Part shown: piece by piece, positions 1-10,505 of the stretch
Layout: the number at the start of each line of letters is the position of its first letter
How positions within the stretch are numbered: the first letter of the stretch is position 1
Assembly: GCA_964023275.1 (NCBI GenBank)
Contig: OZ029913.1
Coordinates: forward strand, 44,886,476 to 44,950,475
Origin: Norana najaformis
Lineage: Eukaryota > Annelida > Clitellata > Crassiclitellata > Hormogastridae
Reading direction: 5' to 3'
DNA: 64,000 bases
The notes under the pieces: model-generated
Told to the model about the DNA's origin: nothing
The model's database searches: none
What the model saw: only the letters and a program-made list of their open reading frames with translations
Program-made: the position numbers and the translations under genes

Positions 1-1553
1 AACGTAGTGATTAACATCCCAGAAATGGAGCCTCCTCCACTGAAAGAAGAAATCCGACGGGCCCTACTAAAATCAGCTACACTTAAAGCACCTGGTCCCG
101 ATGACATAGCTGCCGAACTGTTAAGGTTTGGTGGGGAAATGACACTGGCCAAGCTGTATGAGATCTGTGTGGAAGTGTGGAAGACAGGGGGCTGGCCAGA
201 GGAATGGACACAATCGATCTTCATTCCTCTCCCTAAAAAAGGGGACTTGCTTCATTGCGAGAATTACAGAACTATTGCCTTAGCCTCGCACGTTAGCAAA
301 CTTCTACTGAGAGTTACTCTAGAGAGGATACAGACAGCTTGAAGACGAGATTGCTCAAGAGCAGGCAGTGTTTAGACCAAGAAGAGGCACAAGGGATAAG
401 ATTACAAATCTCAGGATCGTATTGGAGAAATCTAGAGAAAGACGTCAACCACTGTACCTATGCTTCATTGACTTTACAAAGGCCTTTGACATGGTACAAC
501 ATGATCAGCTATGGCTAACCATGCTTGAAATGGGTTTTCCACCACAACTAGTCCAACTGTTGAGAAACCTCTACAGACAACAACGCGCTGCAGTCAGGAC
601 AGATCGTCTCGTGTCTGCAAGGTTCAGTGTCAAAAAAGGAGTCCAGCAGGGATGTAATCTTTCCCCCTGTCTGTTCAGCATATTGGCAGAACAAGTGATG
701 AGGAAGGCACTACAAGGATATCGTGGAGGTTTCAGAATCGGTGGCAAGATCATCAGCAATCTAAGGTACGCAGATGACATCGCCTTATTGGCCACATCAA
801 CAGAACAACTGCAGGAGTTAGTAAACTGTGTTGAGAATGCTGCGAATGAGTATCATATGCTGATCAATGCGAAAAAGACGAAAGTGATGGCAAATACAGG
901 CGAAGCACTTGAGATCAACGTGGTTGATGGAAGACTGGAGAAGGTGGACTACTTCATGTACTTGGGGAGCAGAGTGGCAATGGATGCGGACTGTATGGTT
1001 GAGGTGAAATCGAGACTAGACATAGGAATGGCAGTTCATGGTTAAGCTCACAAAGATGTGGAAAAACAAGTCAGTTGGCATCAAGACCAAATTACGCCTG
1101 ATGAGGGCCTTGGCATGGCCGGTGGCGACATATGAGTGTGAGGCCTGGACATTAAAGAAGGAAGAGGAGAGACGCATTCAGGCTTTTGAAAACAAGTGCG
1201 TGAGAAAGTTACTGCGGATTGCTTGGACAAAGAAGATGACCAATGAAAAGGTGTACCAACTGGCCGGGGTGCAAAACGAGCTGCTGGGTCACATTAGGGC
1301 CCGCAAGTTGCGTTATTTCGGGCACGTGATGAGACATCCTCAAGACGCCATCGAGAGTAGTGTTATGATCGGTCTTGTTGAGGGGAACCGAGGCCGCGGA
1401 AGGCCAAAGATAAGTTGGATTGACAACATCTCGGCTTGGACTGGCTTATCGGGAACCAGGTTGTTGGATGCTGCGCGCAATAGATGGCTTTGGTCGAAGA
1501 TGGCCCTATCATATAGTCAACCGACGCGACGATGACGAATTGACATGACATGA
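1..1553 (+). mobile_element. RTE/BovB-like LINE, 3' part, broken
   Basis: Three consecutive reading frames (7-342, about 343-1040, 1038-1535) together read as the reverse transcriptase and C-terminal region of an RTE-type non-LTR retrotransposon. Visible motifs are KAPGPDD, FIPLPKKGDL, NYRTIAL, FIDFTKAFD, GVQQGCNLSP, the catalytic YADD (about 767-778) and the tail-domain signatures EAWTLKKEEERRIQAFE and GRGRPKISW. The 5' half (endonuclease) lies left of the window. There are at least two breaks: a stop and frame change near 341-367 and a frame change near 1041. The 3' end is a short TGACA-type repeat at about 1532-1553, as in RTE elements. It lies in an intron of the KMT2-like gene, in sense orientation, ending about 40 bases before a splice acceptor. 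Clade is inferred from motifs only. Confidence 0.85.
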
Positions 1554-1592
1554 CATCTGTCTGATGTAAATTAGATTGTTGTCTATGGTTAG

Positions 1593-4500
1593 GTCTCATA
1601 CACTGCTGAGCAGTTTCAAGGTCCATTCTTCATCATCTGGTTCGGCTCTGTTGGGATCCGGTGAGTTCAACATTCAGCAGTACATGAAGCAGTTCACACA
1701 CACAAAGCCACAGAGATATCGCAGCCTCAAGACTGAGTGGAGAAACAATGTCTACCTCCGACGATCCAACATCCAGGTTTGGCACCCATTTTTTTTTAAT
1801 TTATTGCATTTGTAAGGTTAGTAAATCTGAATCTGAGGCTGAAGAAAATGTGTGAGTGAACAACTTGTCCCGGGTCGTTGCACGGAGTCCACTGAACAGG
1901 CTCGAATCTACAGTCATATAGGCTTACAGACCCAGCACATTTGCAAAGAGACCACCGTGCCATCAATGCCTTGTTTTAAGGAAATGGCTGAGGTGGACAT
2001 CTGAGCATAAAACCACTGAAAATTTAGAGACTTCGATAAGGACCTGATTTCAGTAAAGATAAAAAGGTGGCTTACTTGTTTACATGCCTCTAGTTGACTG
2101 TTGATTGATGCCTTGCGGGTTGCCATTGCAGTGCTATTGAAGTTTCCTGCTTAGAAATAGACTGTAGAAAGTCCTCTGAATCATGGTCCCAGGAATTGAA
2201 GGATCTTGCAGCAGAAGGGTAAACATGACTGTATTGGTGTATTATGTATTTAAGCACTTAGAAAACACATTTTAACCCGTTGTTTGTGCATATTTTTCTT
2301 ACTTTTAATATTTGTGACTGTGGCTGAGGAAACTTGGCCAGATTTGGAAAACTTAAAAACGACTTTAATTAGTGATGAATATTTTGGTGAAAACCACATG
2401 TTTTTATCGCTTGTAGTAAAGAGTTACAAATATGCCGTACGTACATCTCCACACGAAAAATTGCAACTTATATGTACCTAAAATTTTGCTGTGTACTGTA
2501 AATTAAATAGATTTTTTACGTGCAAACTTAGTTATGTAGCTGAAGTTTAATGTGGTACCTTTTGAGTGATATGCTGCATATATCTAGTGAAAATTATGCA
2601 CAAAAGTATTTCAGACCTATTTCATGCCGAATCGCCTTGTCTGTGCATTTCTGGTGTATTAATCTTTCTGACTTTGGTCAGGTATTGTCAGGCAGAGTCA
2701 CATTTATTTTAATTATTTATTTATTGGACTTATTACACATTTAAGATTGGATTTATTGAGCTAATTAGACACTCAAGGTTGGATTTTCTGCACATGTTTG
2801 TGGCCATATTGTTTTGTCTAATTCTCTCTTTTGGCAATTTCTTCATCTTGTGCAAAATTTGCTCAATAATTCTCATATTTTCAGATTTTTACTGCAACCA
2901 TGTCTCTGTTTTAGAGTCTTTTCTTGATTCCAGCATGGTTTTTACATAATTTTGGATGCTGTTTTGTTACATGCAATTGATATCTTGCCACCACTGGATC
3001 TTTCTACCATTCAGGGAGTGACAGGTTCTCAGCTGAACAGTTGAGCCTCTAACCTACAGACCTTAATGCCATTTGTTACAAGGAAAATTTTGGAATCAGT
3101 GCAGGAAAGGTGAGGAGAGTCCTTGGAGTGGCATAGACTGTCATCCTAAGAGAGCTTCTACGACCATTCGAATGGGTGTCCTATAAAAACCTGCTGGCTC
3201 AAGATATGTCTGGGTGCTGCATCATCTACCAACTGTGAAGGACTGCTGGACGGTGAGGCAGCTGTGCACCGTGCGTGGTGGACCACATCACCTTTTGTCA
3301 TTCCTCATCCTTGACGCAAAGCGCTCCAAGAACTCTGAACTGATGTCTTCTGTTAGCTTTGAATTGGAATTTGTTGGCTGTGTTCTGTGTGCTTACAGGA
3401 GCCCACTGCTGGCGACTTTTCTAGTTATCTGAGCACTGCTTGCTAACTGATGAATTTTCTGTTCTTAATGACATTTGACATTGTTTAAACTAGCATAAAG
3501 AGCAGCTCTGATTAGTTTCTCTTTTAGCAGAGCAATATAAGTTTCCAGTTACAATTACAAGAGCTGTAAATTTGAGTCTGCAGCATAAGACAAGTGTGCA
3601 CAAACAATACAAAGTCAGTTTATTAGGCTCGAACCCTGAATCATTGGATTACAAACCAAGGGGCTACTGAATGGACCACTGTGCTGCAGATAATATCCCT
3701 TTGATGTTCATGTTTGTTGGACATCTGGATTGTTGCTTTTAGGGACTTGGCTTGTTTGCAGCCAGACAGCTCGAGCAGTACACCATGGTGATCGAATATA
3801 TCGGACAGTTGATTCGTAACGAGCTTTGCGAGATCAGAGAAAAGATTTATGAGCAGCAGGTTGTCAGTCAGATTGCAGTGTTACAGTCATATTATAATGT
3901 TACTGCTTTTAACTGCTAAGCTCTACTTTGGCCCCCAACAGCAACATATGTGAGAATAAGTTTTTACTTACTTGTGTGTGAACTAAATTTTGACACTAAA
4001 AGATAACAAAGTCCCTATTAATATTAAATTTAGATGCAGACGTTTGCATTAACATAGACCCTCCCCCTTGACCGTAATTGGATGACCCTTCCTCCCCCTT
4101 TGCAGATATCCTTTATAGACAACCCCTAAGTTAAACGATACAATTATAGAATTAAGTGGAATGGATTTAGTTAAAGGTGCAGTGGATTAGGTTAATAAGT
4201 GCAGTCAATTTAGTTAGCAGATGGACTGGGTTTAGGTAACCGGTGCAATGGATGTAATTTACGGTTGAATGTGGCAGTAACTTTACATGGCATTTGGATG
4301 GCAACTAATTTCTTGAGTGGCTTTTGTCTTTGCATGACGTTTTAATAACAGAATCGTGGGATCTACATGTTTCGTATCGATGAGAACACGGTCATTGATG
4401 CCACAATGGCTGGCGGACCAGCTCGCTATATCAATCACTCTTGTGATCCTAACTGCTTTACGGAAATCATTCCAACAGAACGTGGCAACAAGATTGTCAT

Positions 4501-5123
4501 CACTGCTCTGCGGAAAATTAACAGTGGCGAAGAGGTATAGCAGTCGGTCTGTAGAGGTTGATTTGAAACTTGGTTACGTAATGTATGGCAGGATTTGCAT
4601 CATGTTGGTTGCTTTAGGTGTGAGTGTTGATTGCACTGTTGTATGTGGCACAGTCTTATTGTGTATAGCACTGTGTGCTCTGTGTAACACAGTGTTATTT
4701 ATAGCATTGTAGAATTACATGTAGCACTGTTATTTATGGCACTGCATTATTATTACTATTTTTTATAGCACCACATTGTTGTATGCAGCGGTGTATCATT
4801 GTTATTTATAGCATTGTGTTATGTGTAGAACAATGTTAATTATAGCATTGATCAAGGTAAGTTAATAATCAGTTACATTACTTTTTCTGGTAGCTGGTAA
4901 CAGTTTCAATTTCATAAGTGAGAGCACTTCTGTTTATTAGACTTTTCATAACTTTGACATTTCTCTATTTTTATATTTCTTTATTTGACTTTTCCTCTAT
5001 TGATGTTGACTTTCTCTGTTTCTTTGTTTGCAGCTGACCTATGACTACAAGTTTGATTTGGAGGATGATAAGAAAATTCCTTGTTTGTGTGGTGCGGCAA
5101 AGTGTCAGAAATGGATGAACTGA
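1593..5123 (+). CDS. KMT2C/KMT2D: KMT2C/KMT2D-type histone H3K4 methyltransferase, C-terminal exons (SET and post-SET)
   Basis: Last four coding exons at 1593-1776, 3743-3859, 4352-4534 and 5034-5123, giving about 190 residues; the rest of this normally multi-thousand-residue gene lies left of the window. All boundaries are AG/GT and phases agree (first exon starts with one base of a split codon, the others are phase 0). The exons read in order: pre-SET linker ending [19 protein letters not shown] start [21 protein letters not shown], the [10 protein letters not shown] strand, the pseudoknot motif [21 protein letters not shown], and the zinc-binding post-[11 protein letters not shown] followed by the terminal KWMN. 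That ending is diagnostic of the MLL3/MLL4/Trr branch. The family methylates H3K4, mainly monomethylation at enhancers, within COMPASS-like complexes in the nucleus. No catalytic residue looks lost. FYRN/FYRC and PHD domains are out of view. Confidence 0.95.
1845..1965 (-). repeat. tRNA-headed SINE fragment, degraded
   Basis: The stretch AACTTGTCCCGGGTCGTTG followed by GGAGTCCACTGAACAGG resembles the better-preserved minus-strand SINE at 48.3-48.5 kb, which has AACTTGCCCAGGGTTGTTA and then a reversed B box. Intron of the KMT2-like gene. Confidence 0.35.
3220..3490 (+). repeat. Dispersed repeat, family shared with 44.84-45.12 kb and 52.56-52.83 kb
   Basis: Contains the run CTTTTCTAGTTATCTGAGCACTGCTTGCTAACTGATGAA-like segment (about 3416-3455) followed by a TTCTTAATGACATTTGACATT-like segment. 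The same order of short motifs (CTTCTAGTTAT, TTGCTTACTGAC, TGAATGAC, ACATCA) recurs at 52725-52815 on the same strand and at 45015-45080. No coding potential recognised. Confidence 0.5.
3600..3710 (-). repeat. tRNA-derived SINE head
   Basis: On the minus strand a Pol III B box GGGTTCGAGCC (complement near 3629-3639) lies downstream of an A-box-like CAGTGGTCCATTCAGTAG at a spacing typical of a tRNA. No closed acceptor stem, so a SINE rather than a tRNA gene. Confidence 0.5.
4140..4265. repeat. Degenerate tandem repeat in KMT2-like intron
   Basis: About four diverged copies of a unit near 28-30 bases built on GTGCAGTGGATTTAGTTAA, for example at 4168, 4199 and 4240. Confidence 0.4.
4600..4860. 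repeat. Degenerate tandem repeat between the last two KMT2-like exons
   Basis: Repeated variants of TTATTTATAGCATTGT and GTGTAGCACTGTTAT, roughly 20-35 bases apart, fill most of the last intron. It begins about 70 bases after the donor of the 4352-4534 exon. Confidence 0.5.
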
Positions 5124-6060
5124 TTTTGCTTTCTCTCGCCAAGATGGTGGGAATCATTTGTCATCTACTTTGAATACGTTGTCAGCAACTCAAGTCACGT
5201 CACTGCCTGCTCCTCTGCTGTGCAGAGGAGGGCCAAATCGAGCATTTGACTTGTTTTTCCTTATTTCTTCTTATTCCAGTTTTTAATTGAGCATACTGAA
5301 TGGCAGAATGTTGAAACAGTTTGAGCTGAAATCAGTTTGAAATAGCTTTAAAAGGCTTGTGCAGTCTGCTATTTTTTCTCTCATGACAGTTTCAGAATTG
5401 TGAATATTGCCAAGGAAAATATTTACGTGGTTTGCATTTGCTGTCTATTGCTGTACAGATAATGCCGATTTTAGGTTGAATTATTTAAACCAGTTGATGA
5501 GTTCAGAGTAGTGACAAAGAGCATTCTTTTTTCTCCAGCTGTTACACCTAGCCACTATGTGCTGCTTTTGGTGCTGAAGTAACACTACCTAAGGTAAAAT
5601 TTTAGGAAATTGACCAGAAATATTGAAAAGAAATTGGATATGATTGAAGAGTTGAAACAGACCATCATGAATTTTTAGGTTTTCCTTGGGTCCTAATTGA
5701 ACTGTTTACCTCGACTTGAATTTTCAGCTTTTTTCGTTATTTTGTTTTTCTGTGCATTTCCCGCAATTTCGTGAAGTTGTTTACAGATTTTCCACTTGTG
5801 CACAGTTGTTGTGTTTGCAGAGAGAAAGAAGACTGGTTCGTTTCTCCCAGGTCAGCATTTAGTGTTATGTTCATCAGCACATCTGAGTTGTTTTCTTAAA
5901 TGGCGCTATGTAAATGCCTAATTCCATGGCATTTTATATATGTGCGTTATGTTTATATTTATGTGACCATGCCTGAGAAAACCATCTCAAAGTAGGAAAA
6001 ATCAGACCACGTTTGATACTACTCTGGATGGGGCTGGAATTGCTGAATAAATAGGTGAAA
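5124..6060 (+). other. Presumed 3' UTR of the KMT2-like gene
   Basis: No frame continues past the stop at 5121-5123. The first good polyadenylation hexamer on this strand is AATAAA near 6046-6051, which would give a 3' UTR of about 0.9 kb. GGCGCTATGTAAATGCC near 5903 is a LINE/SINE-type 3' tail, so part of this stretch may be repeat. The 3' end is inferred. Confidence 0.35.
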
Positions 6061-6589
6061 CCACATATTTCTATGACAAATAGTAAAAAAGTTACAGTTG
6101 TTTACAGATGTAAGTCTCTTCATGTCTGCTTCTTAGAAATCGTGATTTAAAGTTTACTATAACTATGACCCGACCTAATTTGCTGTGCCTGGGGTTGTGA
6201 ATGTTTCAGTCTAGTAACTTGGAGCTTTAAACTCCTCTGAGGCTGCTCCCTAGCCGTTTCTATTCTGAATGAGACTCTGTCATGTTAGATTTTATGTTTA
6301 GGTCAAATCTACCACTGCATAGGTTCATGTTACATAATCCAGTACCCAAGTCATTTGAGGTCCACAAGCAATACCACCTTGTTGCCAGAAGTAAGAGTTT
6401 GAATGGCTTAAATCTTTAAAACTGGCCAACTCACTTGTTGAGTTGGCTGGTGATGCTTATAACTTGGGCATTTTTTTTTAAATTTTATTATGTATCTCAC
6501 TGACTTCGTAAATGGTACATACGTTTATATTCACGGCATAGGCAAAATAATGTGTTTTGTCGACATGTCTTCAAGAATATATATCTCTG

Positions 6590-7160
6590 ACAATCGCATT
6601 GGGCTCCAGTTGTCTTGATTACTATAACTTGCTTCTTACTGGGATCACAGTCAAACATTCAGAAACTCCAAAGAGTTTAGAGCTTTTTAGCTAGAGCCAT
6701 AACTGATGTGTCCAAATACGAGCATTTAGCCACTGCACTTAAATGTATGCACTGACTTTCTGTTCAGAAAGGCATTACTTTGAAACTGGATCTTATAGTT
6801 TATAAAACATTAAACCCTAGCCAAGCACAATACTTAAAATCAGTTTGCGCTGCCCATACCTATCATTATTAAACCAGGTCATTTGAATTTCTTACTTTGG
6901 TTGTGCCAAGAACTAGGACTGTTCTTGGTGGACAAGCTTTTTCGGTTGCTGGACCTAATTTTTGCAACTCTGTTCCTGCATTTGTTTGTTCTGCTCGATC
7001 TTATGTGTCATTTCGGTCTCAACATTTACCTTTTACAGTTGGTTTATCTCCTACACTGGCTGCCTTTCTGTTTCAGCTGACTGACTTTCTGGGTATTGAC
7101 CTGACTGTGGCTTGGTTTGGTGTGCCGTCGGTTGATACCATGTGCGTTAGACACCGGCGG
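6590..7160 (+). mobile_element. CR1/L2-type LINE 3' fragment, degraded
   Basis: Conceptual frames read KLDLIVYKTLNPSQAQYL and then VVPRTRTVLGGQAFSVAGPNF, the end of a CR1/L2-type reverse transcriptase ORF where members have PRTRT-G-AFSVAGPxLWN. The reading shifts frame and has stops. The 5' part is missing. Confidence 0.65.
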
Positions 7161-7394
7161 TATAGAAGTTGCAAATAACAACTGCAATTGCTGTTAATTA
7201 AATCTTGATAAAAAGCTAGATAAGAAGAGTATTTACATGATGTGGTCAGTTGCATAATAATCAATGCACACGTCTTCAAAATTAGTGCACTAAGGGAATG
7301 TTAAATTAAATTTTAGTTGCAGGGCATCAGTCAAATTGAAAATAAATGTGCTTAGATGGTGAAACTCAACGTAAGGACTTACAGTTGATGTCTA

Positions 7395-7605
7395 GTTGAT
7401 GTCTGGCCTAGTTAGCTACATCAGTAAGCATGTACGCCAAGGTAGCCTCGGTGCGTGAGGATCCCAGGTTCGCGTCCCGGTCGTGGCTTATTTCAGAGAT
7501 TTGAATCTCGGGCTAGTACGGTCCATGCGCGGGGACCTTAAATGGCGTGTAGCGGTGGTGAAGGATCTCACCCGTGCGCGGGTGGAGGCCATATGGCCAC
7601 TATAG
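7395..7605 (+). repeat. tRNA-derived SINE, GC-rich body
   Basis: A-box-like TGGCCTAGTTAGCTACATC at about 7402 and B box AGGTTCGCGTCCC at about 7467, then a GC-rich body and a tail GGCCACTATAGAAAAACG ending near 7605. A second B-box-like GATTTGAATCTCGG lies at about 7498. GC content is well above the surroundings. The tail type suggests a LINE-mobilised SINE. Confidence 0.6.
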
Positions 7606-7737
7606 AAAAACGTGTACAATTTACAAGGAATGTAAATAAGCAAAGAATTCATTTTGACCTGTTTCATATGTACTTGCCTTCTGACCATGTTTCTTGCTAA
7701 TTTACTTTTCCAACTGTGAGGGTTTCTCAGGTATGGT

Positions 7738-7795
7738 CACATATATATTATATATATGTTATATATGCTATATATACGTGTGTGTGTGTGTATGT
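7738..7795. repeat. AT/GT microsatellite
   Basis: Alternating TA with short interruptions passing into a GTGTGTGTGTGT run. Confidence 0.8.
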
Positions 7796-7929
7796 TAGAG
7801 TGTGTTTCGTCCAGTGGATGGTGTATTGCTTACAGTTGGCACTGAATAATGTTGAACTCGTTACTCTGCCCAGTGGTTAATAAGTTGTTTTTTGGTTGTT
7901 TTATATTTTTTAATGTTTCATCTCTCCTG

Positions 7930-8060
7930 TTTGTGAGTTCAGCATGGTGGCTGATTAACTGAGCACTTACTGTGTAAGATGGATTGTGCAGGCTTGAGTC
8001 TCAGTTTATATGGTTTCTGTGTAGAGTCCGTGAGCGTAATTACTGGGTGCAATGCTCAAT
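7930..8060 (+). repeat. Weak tRNA-like SINE head
   Basis: TGGTGGCTGATTAACTGAGC followed about 40 bases later by AGGCTTGAGTCTC could be A and B boxes of an eroded SINE. A CTATATAAACAT tail-like motif follows near 8083. Confidence 0.3.
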
Positions 8061-9255
8061 ACCTTGTCATTTGATATTAGCTCTATATAAACATAAAAAT
8101 ATAATTAACTTAAAGTTGACTTGATTTTTTTTCTGACATAGGTATTCAAAGCCATTGAGTAGTTGATGTTAAAGCAGTTTTTATGCTTTTTTATATACAT
8201 ATATAATTTTGTTAGTATATTTTATTTAACTGCCATACGAAGCTGATTGTTATAATTCAAGTGATTTTGGATAATAGTTAGAATCTGGTTGATGTGATAG
8301 TATTATGAGGTTTGTCTGGTGGTCTGTTTTACATCACGAATGCACAACGTACAAGACTTCTGTTATAGTGTTATGTAACAAGAACTTAAGGTTTTGTAAA
8401 GGGCTTAAGGGTCTTATGGAATAGTGAAATAATTTTCTACTTCAGATTTGTCATGAAATTTATGGTTGGTTGTCAAGCCATGATGCATCTTGTAATGAAA
8501 GGTCTGGTTGTTGGATTTGTATTGTCAGTGTTGCCCTTTAATTGAAACGTTCCGTCAGCCAAAAGTACCATGTCTCAGAATGACATCATAAGTGAATAAT
8601 TTACCTAACGTACCAGTTTTTCATTTGTGCCAAGACAGTGTGATTTTATTCACTAATTACAAATTATTTACATTTCATGTTTACATGCTATTATGTTAAT
8701 TCTATTTATCAACAATAGTTTTAATTTTGTTGGTGTTTCACTCAGAGCCAGTTTGTTCTGTGAGAAAGTACAATTGGTTAATGGTCAGATGTACTGGACC
8801 ACAGTTTTTCTTCTTTGAACAGGCAACAAACCCTGAGAGTCAAAATGTGGAACCAACTAGTTACCAAAGGCTTTGAAAAGCTATGTCAATGATCATAGCA
8901 AGAGCTAAACCAGACTGGTGATTCTAGGGTTTGCCAAGTGATTTGAAATGAATGTTCAAAGTGTGACAAGTATTGACATATTTAGGCATTCAGACTCTCA
9001 TTTGGTGCTTTTACAAGTTGTTCAGAAATGTCTCAAAGCTTGATATTTTGTAGGGAAACCTACAAGGAAACGGCCTGATGCTCTATACTGTTCTATTATT
9101 TACATATTTTGCTGTAGTGTTGACCTATGCTTAAATTTAGAGTTATTCATTTCTATTTTTTCCTTTTCTTGATGTAAGATATTCAATTTTAAAGCATGTT
9201 GGCATCGACTTTTAGCACAACTGAACAAGAGACAAGTGATGTCTGTGTGGCATTT
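8060..9255. other. AT-rich intergenic sequence, nothing recognised
   Basis: No conserved frame, RNA gene or clear repeat boundary. Interval between the convergent KMT2-like and dsRBD genes. Confidence 0.5.
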
Positions 9256-9510
9256 AAACAGTATTTTGTTACAGCATAGGTGGCAGATTGTTGTTGCATT
9301 TGTCTTTGGCATCTGTGACCAGGGTTTGAATCCATGTGCATCACATGAAATTGACAGCTGATTGTGGGGGCCATATAAGTCGTAAGGAAAAGTTGCACGG
9401 TTGTTGAAGCGTTGTCGTGTTAGCACTTCAGCCAAAAGATCCTTCAACTCTGAGGGCTACTGTAGAAGGAGGCCTGTAATAAATGAATGATTAGCTTACT
9501 TTACCTTAAC
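9255..9510 (+). repeat. tRNA-derived SINE, family with GTAAGGTAA-type 3' tail
   Basis: A-box-like GTGGCAGATTG near 9281 and B box GGTTTGAATCC near 9325, then a body with CATCACATGAAATTGACAGC and GGGGCCATATAAG, ending in AATAAATGAATGATTAGC and TTACTTTACCTTAA. Minus-strand relatives lie near 17.6, 34.3, 44.5 and 52.0 kb and share the reversed B box and the tail. Confidence 0.6.
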
Positions 9511-10505
9511 TACAATCAAAACAGTTCTTACTCAAGGTTTCTTTATGGCATCAGTAGATTGTTGGGCCTGCTGAGATGGAGACAGTTCAGTATATTTTTA
9601 TCTACCTCATTGAATTGTAAGAAACCAGTTCCTGCTGTGTAGATCTTAAATGTAGTCATGATTTGTGTGTGCGTGTACTTTCATCTTCTGGTATAAATAT
9701 ATTTGTGTGCGCTAAATAGGTTCGAACTGGCAGATTTTAATATGATATTAAAATATTTACACTGCATTTGGCTTCTAACTGCCATACATAAACTTTTTCT
9801 TTAAGATCAGTCCTTTTAATTTAACCCTCAGAGGCAGGTACATTGGTACAAAGTAGTAGTAGCTTAGCCTCAGCATACGAGGGTAGGTGCCCAGTTCTCT
9901 CCCTCTCCATTGACAATGTGCAGTTTATAAGCTCATATTAAGCCATGTTTGCCTTCTGATAAACGTAGCAGAAAAGGTTCACGGTATCGTAAGGTACAGA
10001 AAGAACAAACCAAATCTTTGCCAGACCTGTTTAATTTATGCTCTTCTTTAAGAACCTTATCAGATCCGTCAACCATGTTGTGACACTATACAGAAATCCA
10101 GCTACATACGGTATTAGGGAGTTACCGTCCATAATGGAAAATTTTCACGAAATATATTTGGTAATTTCTTATATAGAGACTCTACAGCCAAAATATTTTG
10201 AAGATGGAACAATGTTTAGGACACTTGAAATTCTGCAAAAGTTAATTTTTATCTTTTTGCCAATAATTTTTAAATTATGCATTGTAATATTACTTACTTA
10301 TCCAAAATCATGTTCTAGTTCTTTTGATTTGAGATCTGCTCTGGCAGCCTTCTTATCAATAGTTTCTTTGGAATTTTGTGATTAATACATTTTTGACATT
10401 TTTCAAGTTTATTTAGAACAAAACATCAACAACAAATAACAAAGGCAAAGCCACGTTTAAGTTGAACCACTTGATGGATACCAGATGCTTAGTTAGATTA
10501 CCAGA
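9510..10505. other. Intergenic sequence, nothing recognised
   Basis: A 115-residue open frame at 10038-10385 has no family features and is AT-rich and hydrophobic. Left unannotated. Confidence 0.45.

Larger units (their letters stand above)
1777..3742. other. KMT2-like intron with repeat debris
   Basis: AT-rich intron. It holds the SINE fragment near 1.9 kb, a dispersed repeat at about 3220-3490 and a tRNA-headed SINE at 3600-3710. Nothing recognisable between about 2000 and 3000. Confidence 0.6.

Noticed and set aside
4356-4712. 118-codon frame overlapping the KMT2 exon at 4352-4534
   Set aside because: It is in another frame; the SET-domain reading with correct splice sites is clearly the real one.
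10038-10385. 115-codon plus-strand frame
   Set aside because: AT-rich, no family motif, no neighbours in phase.
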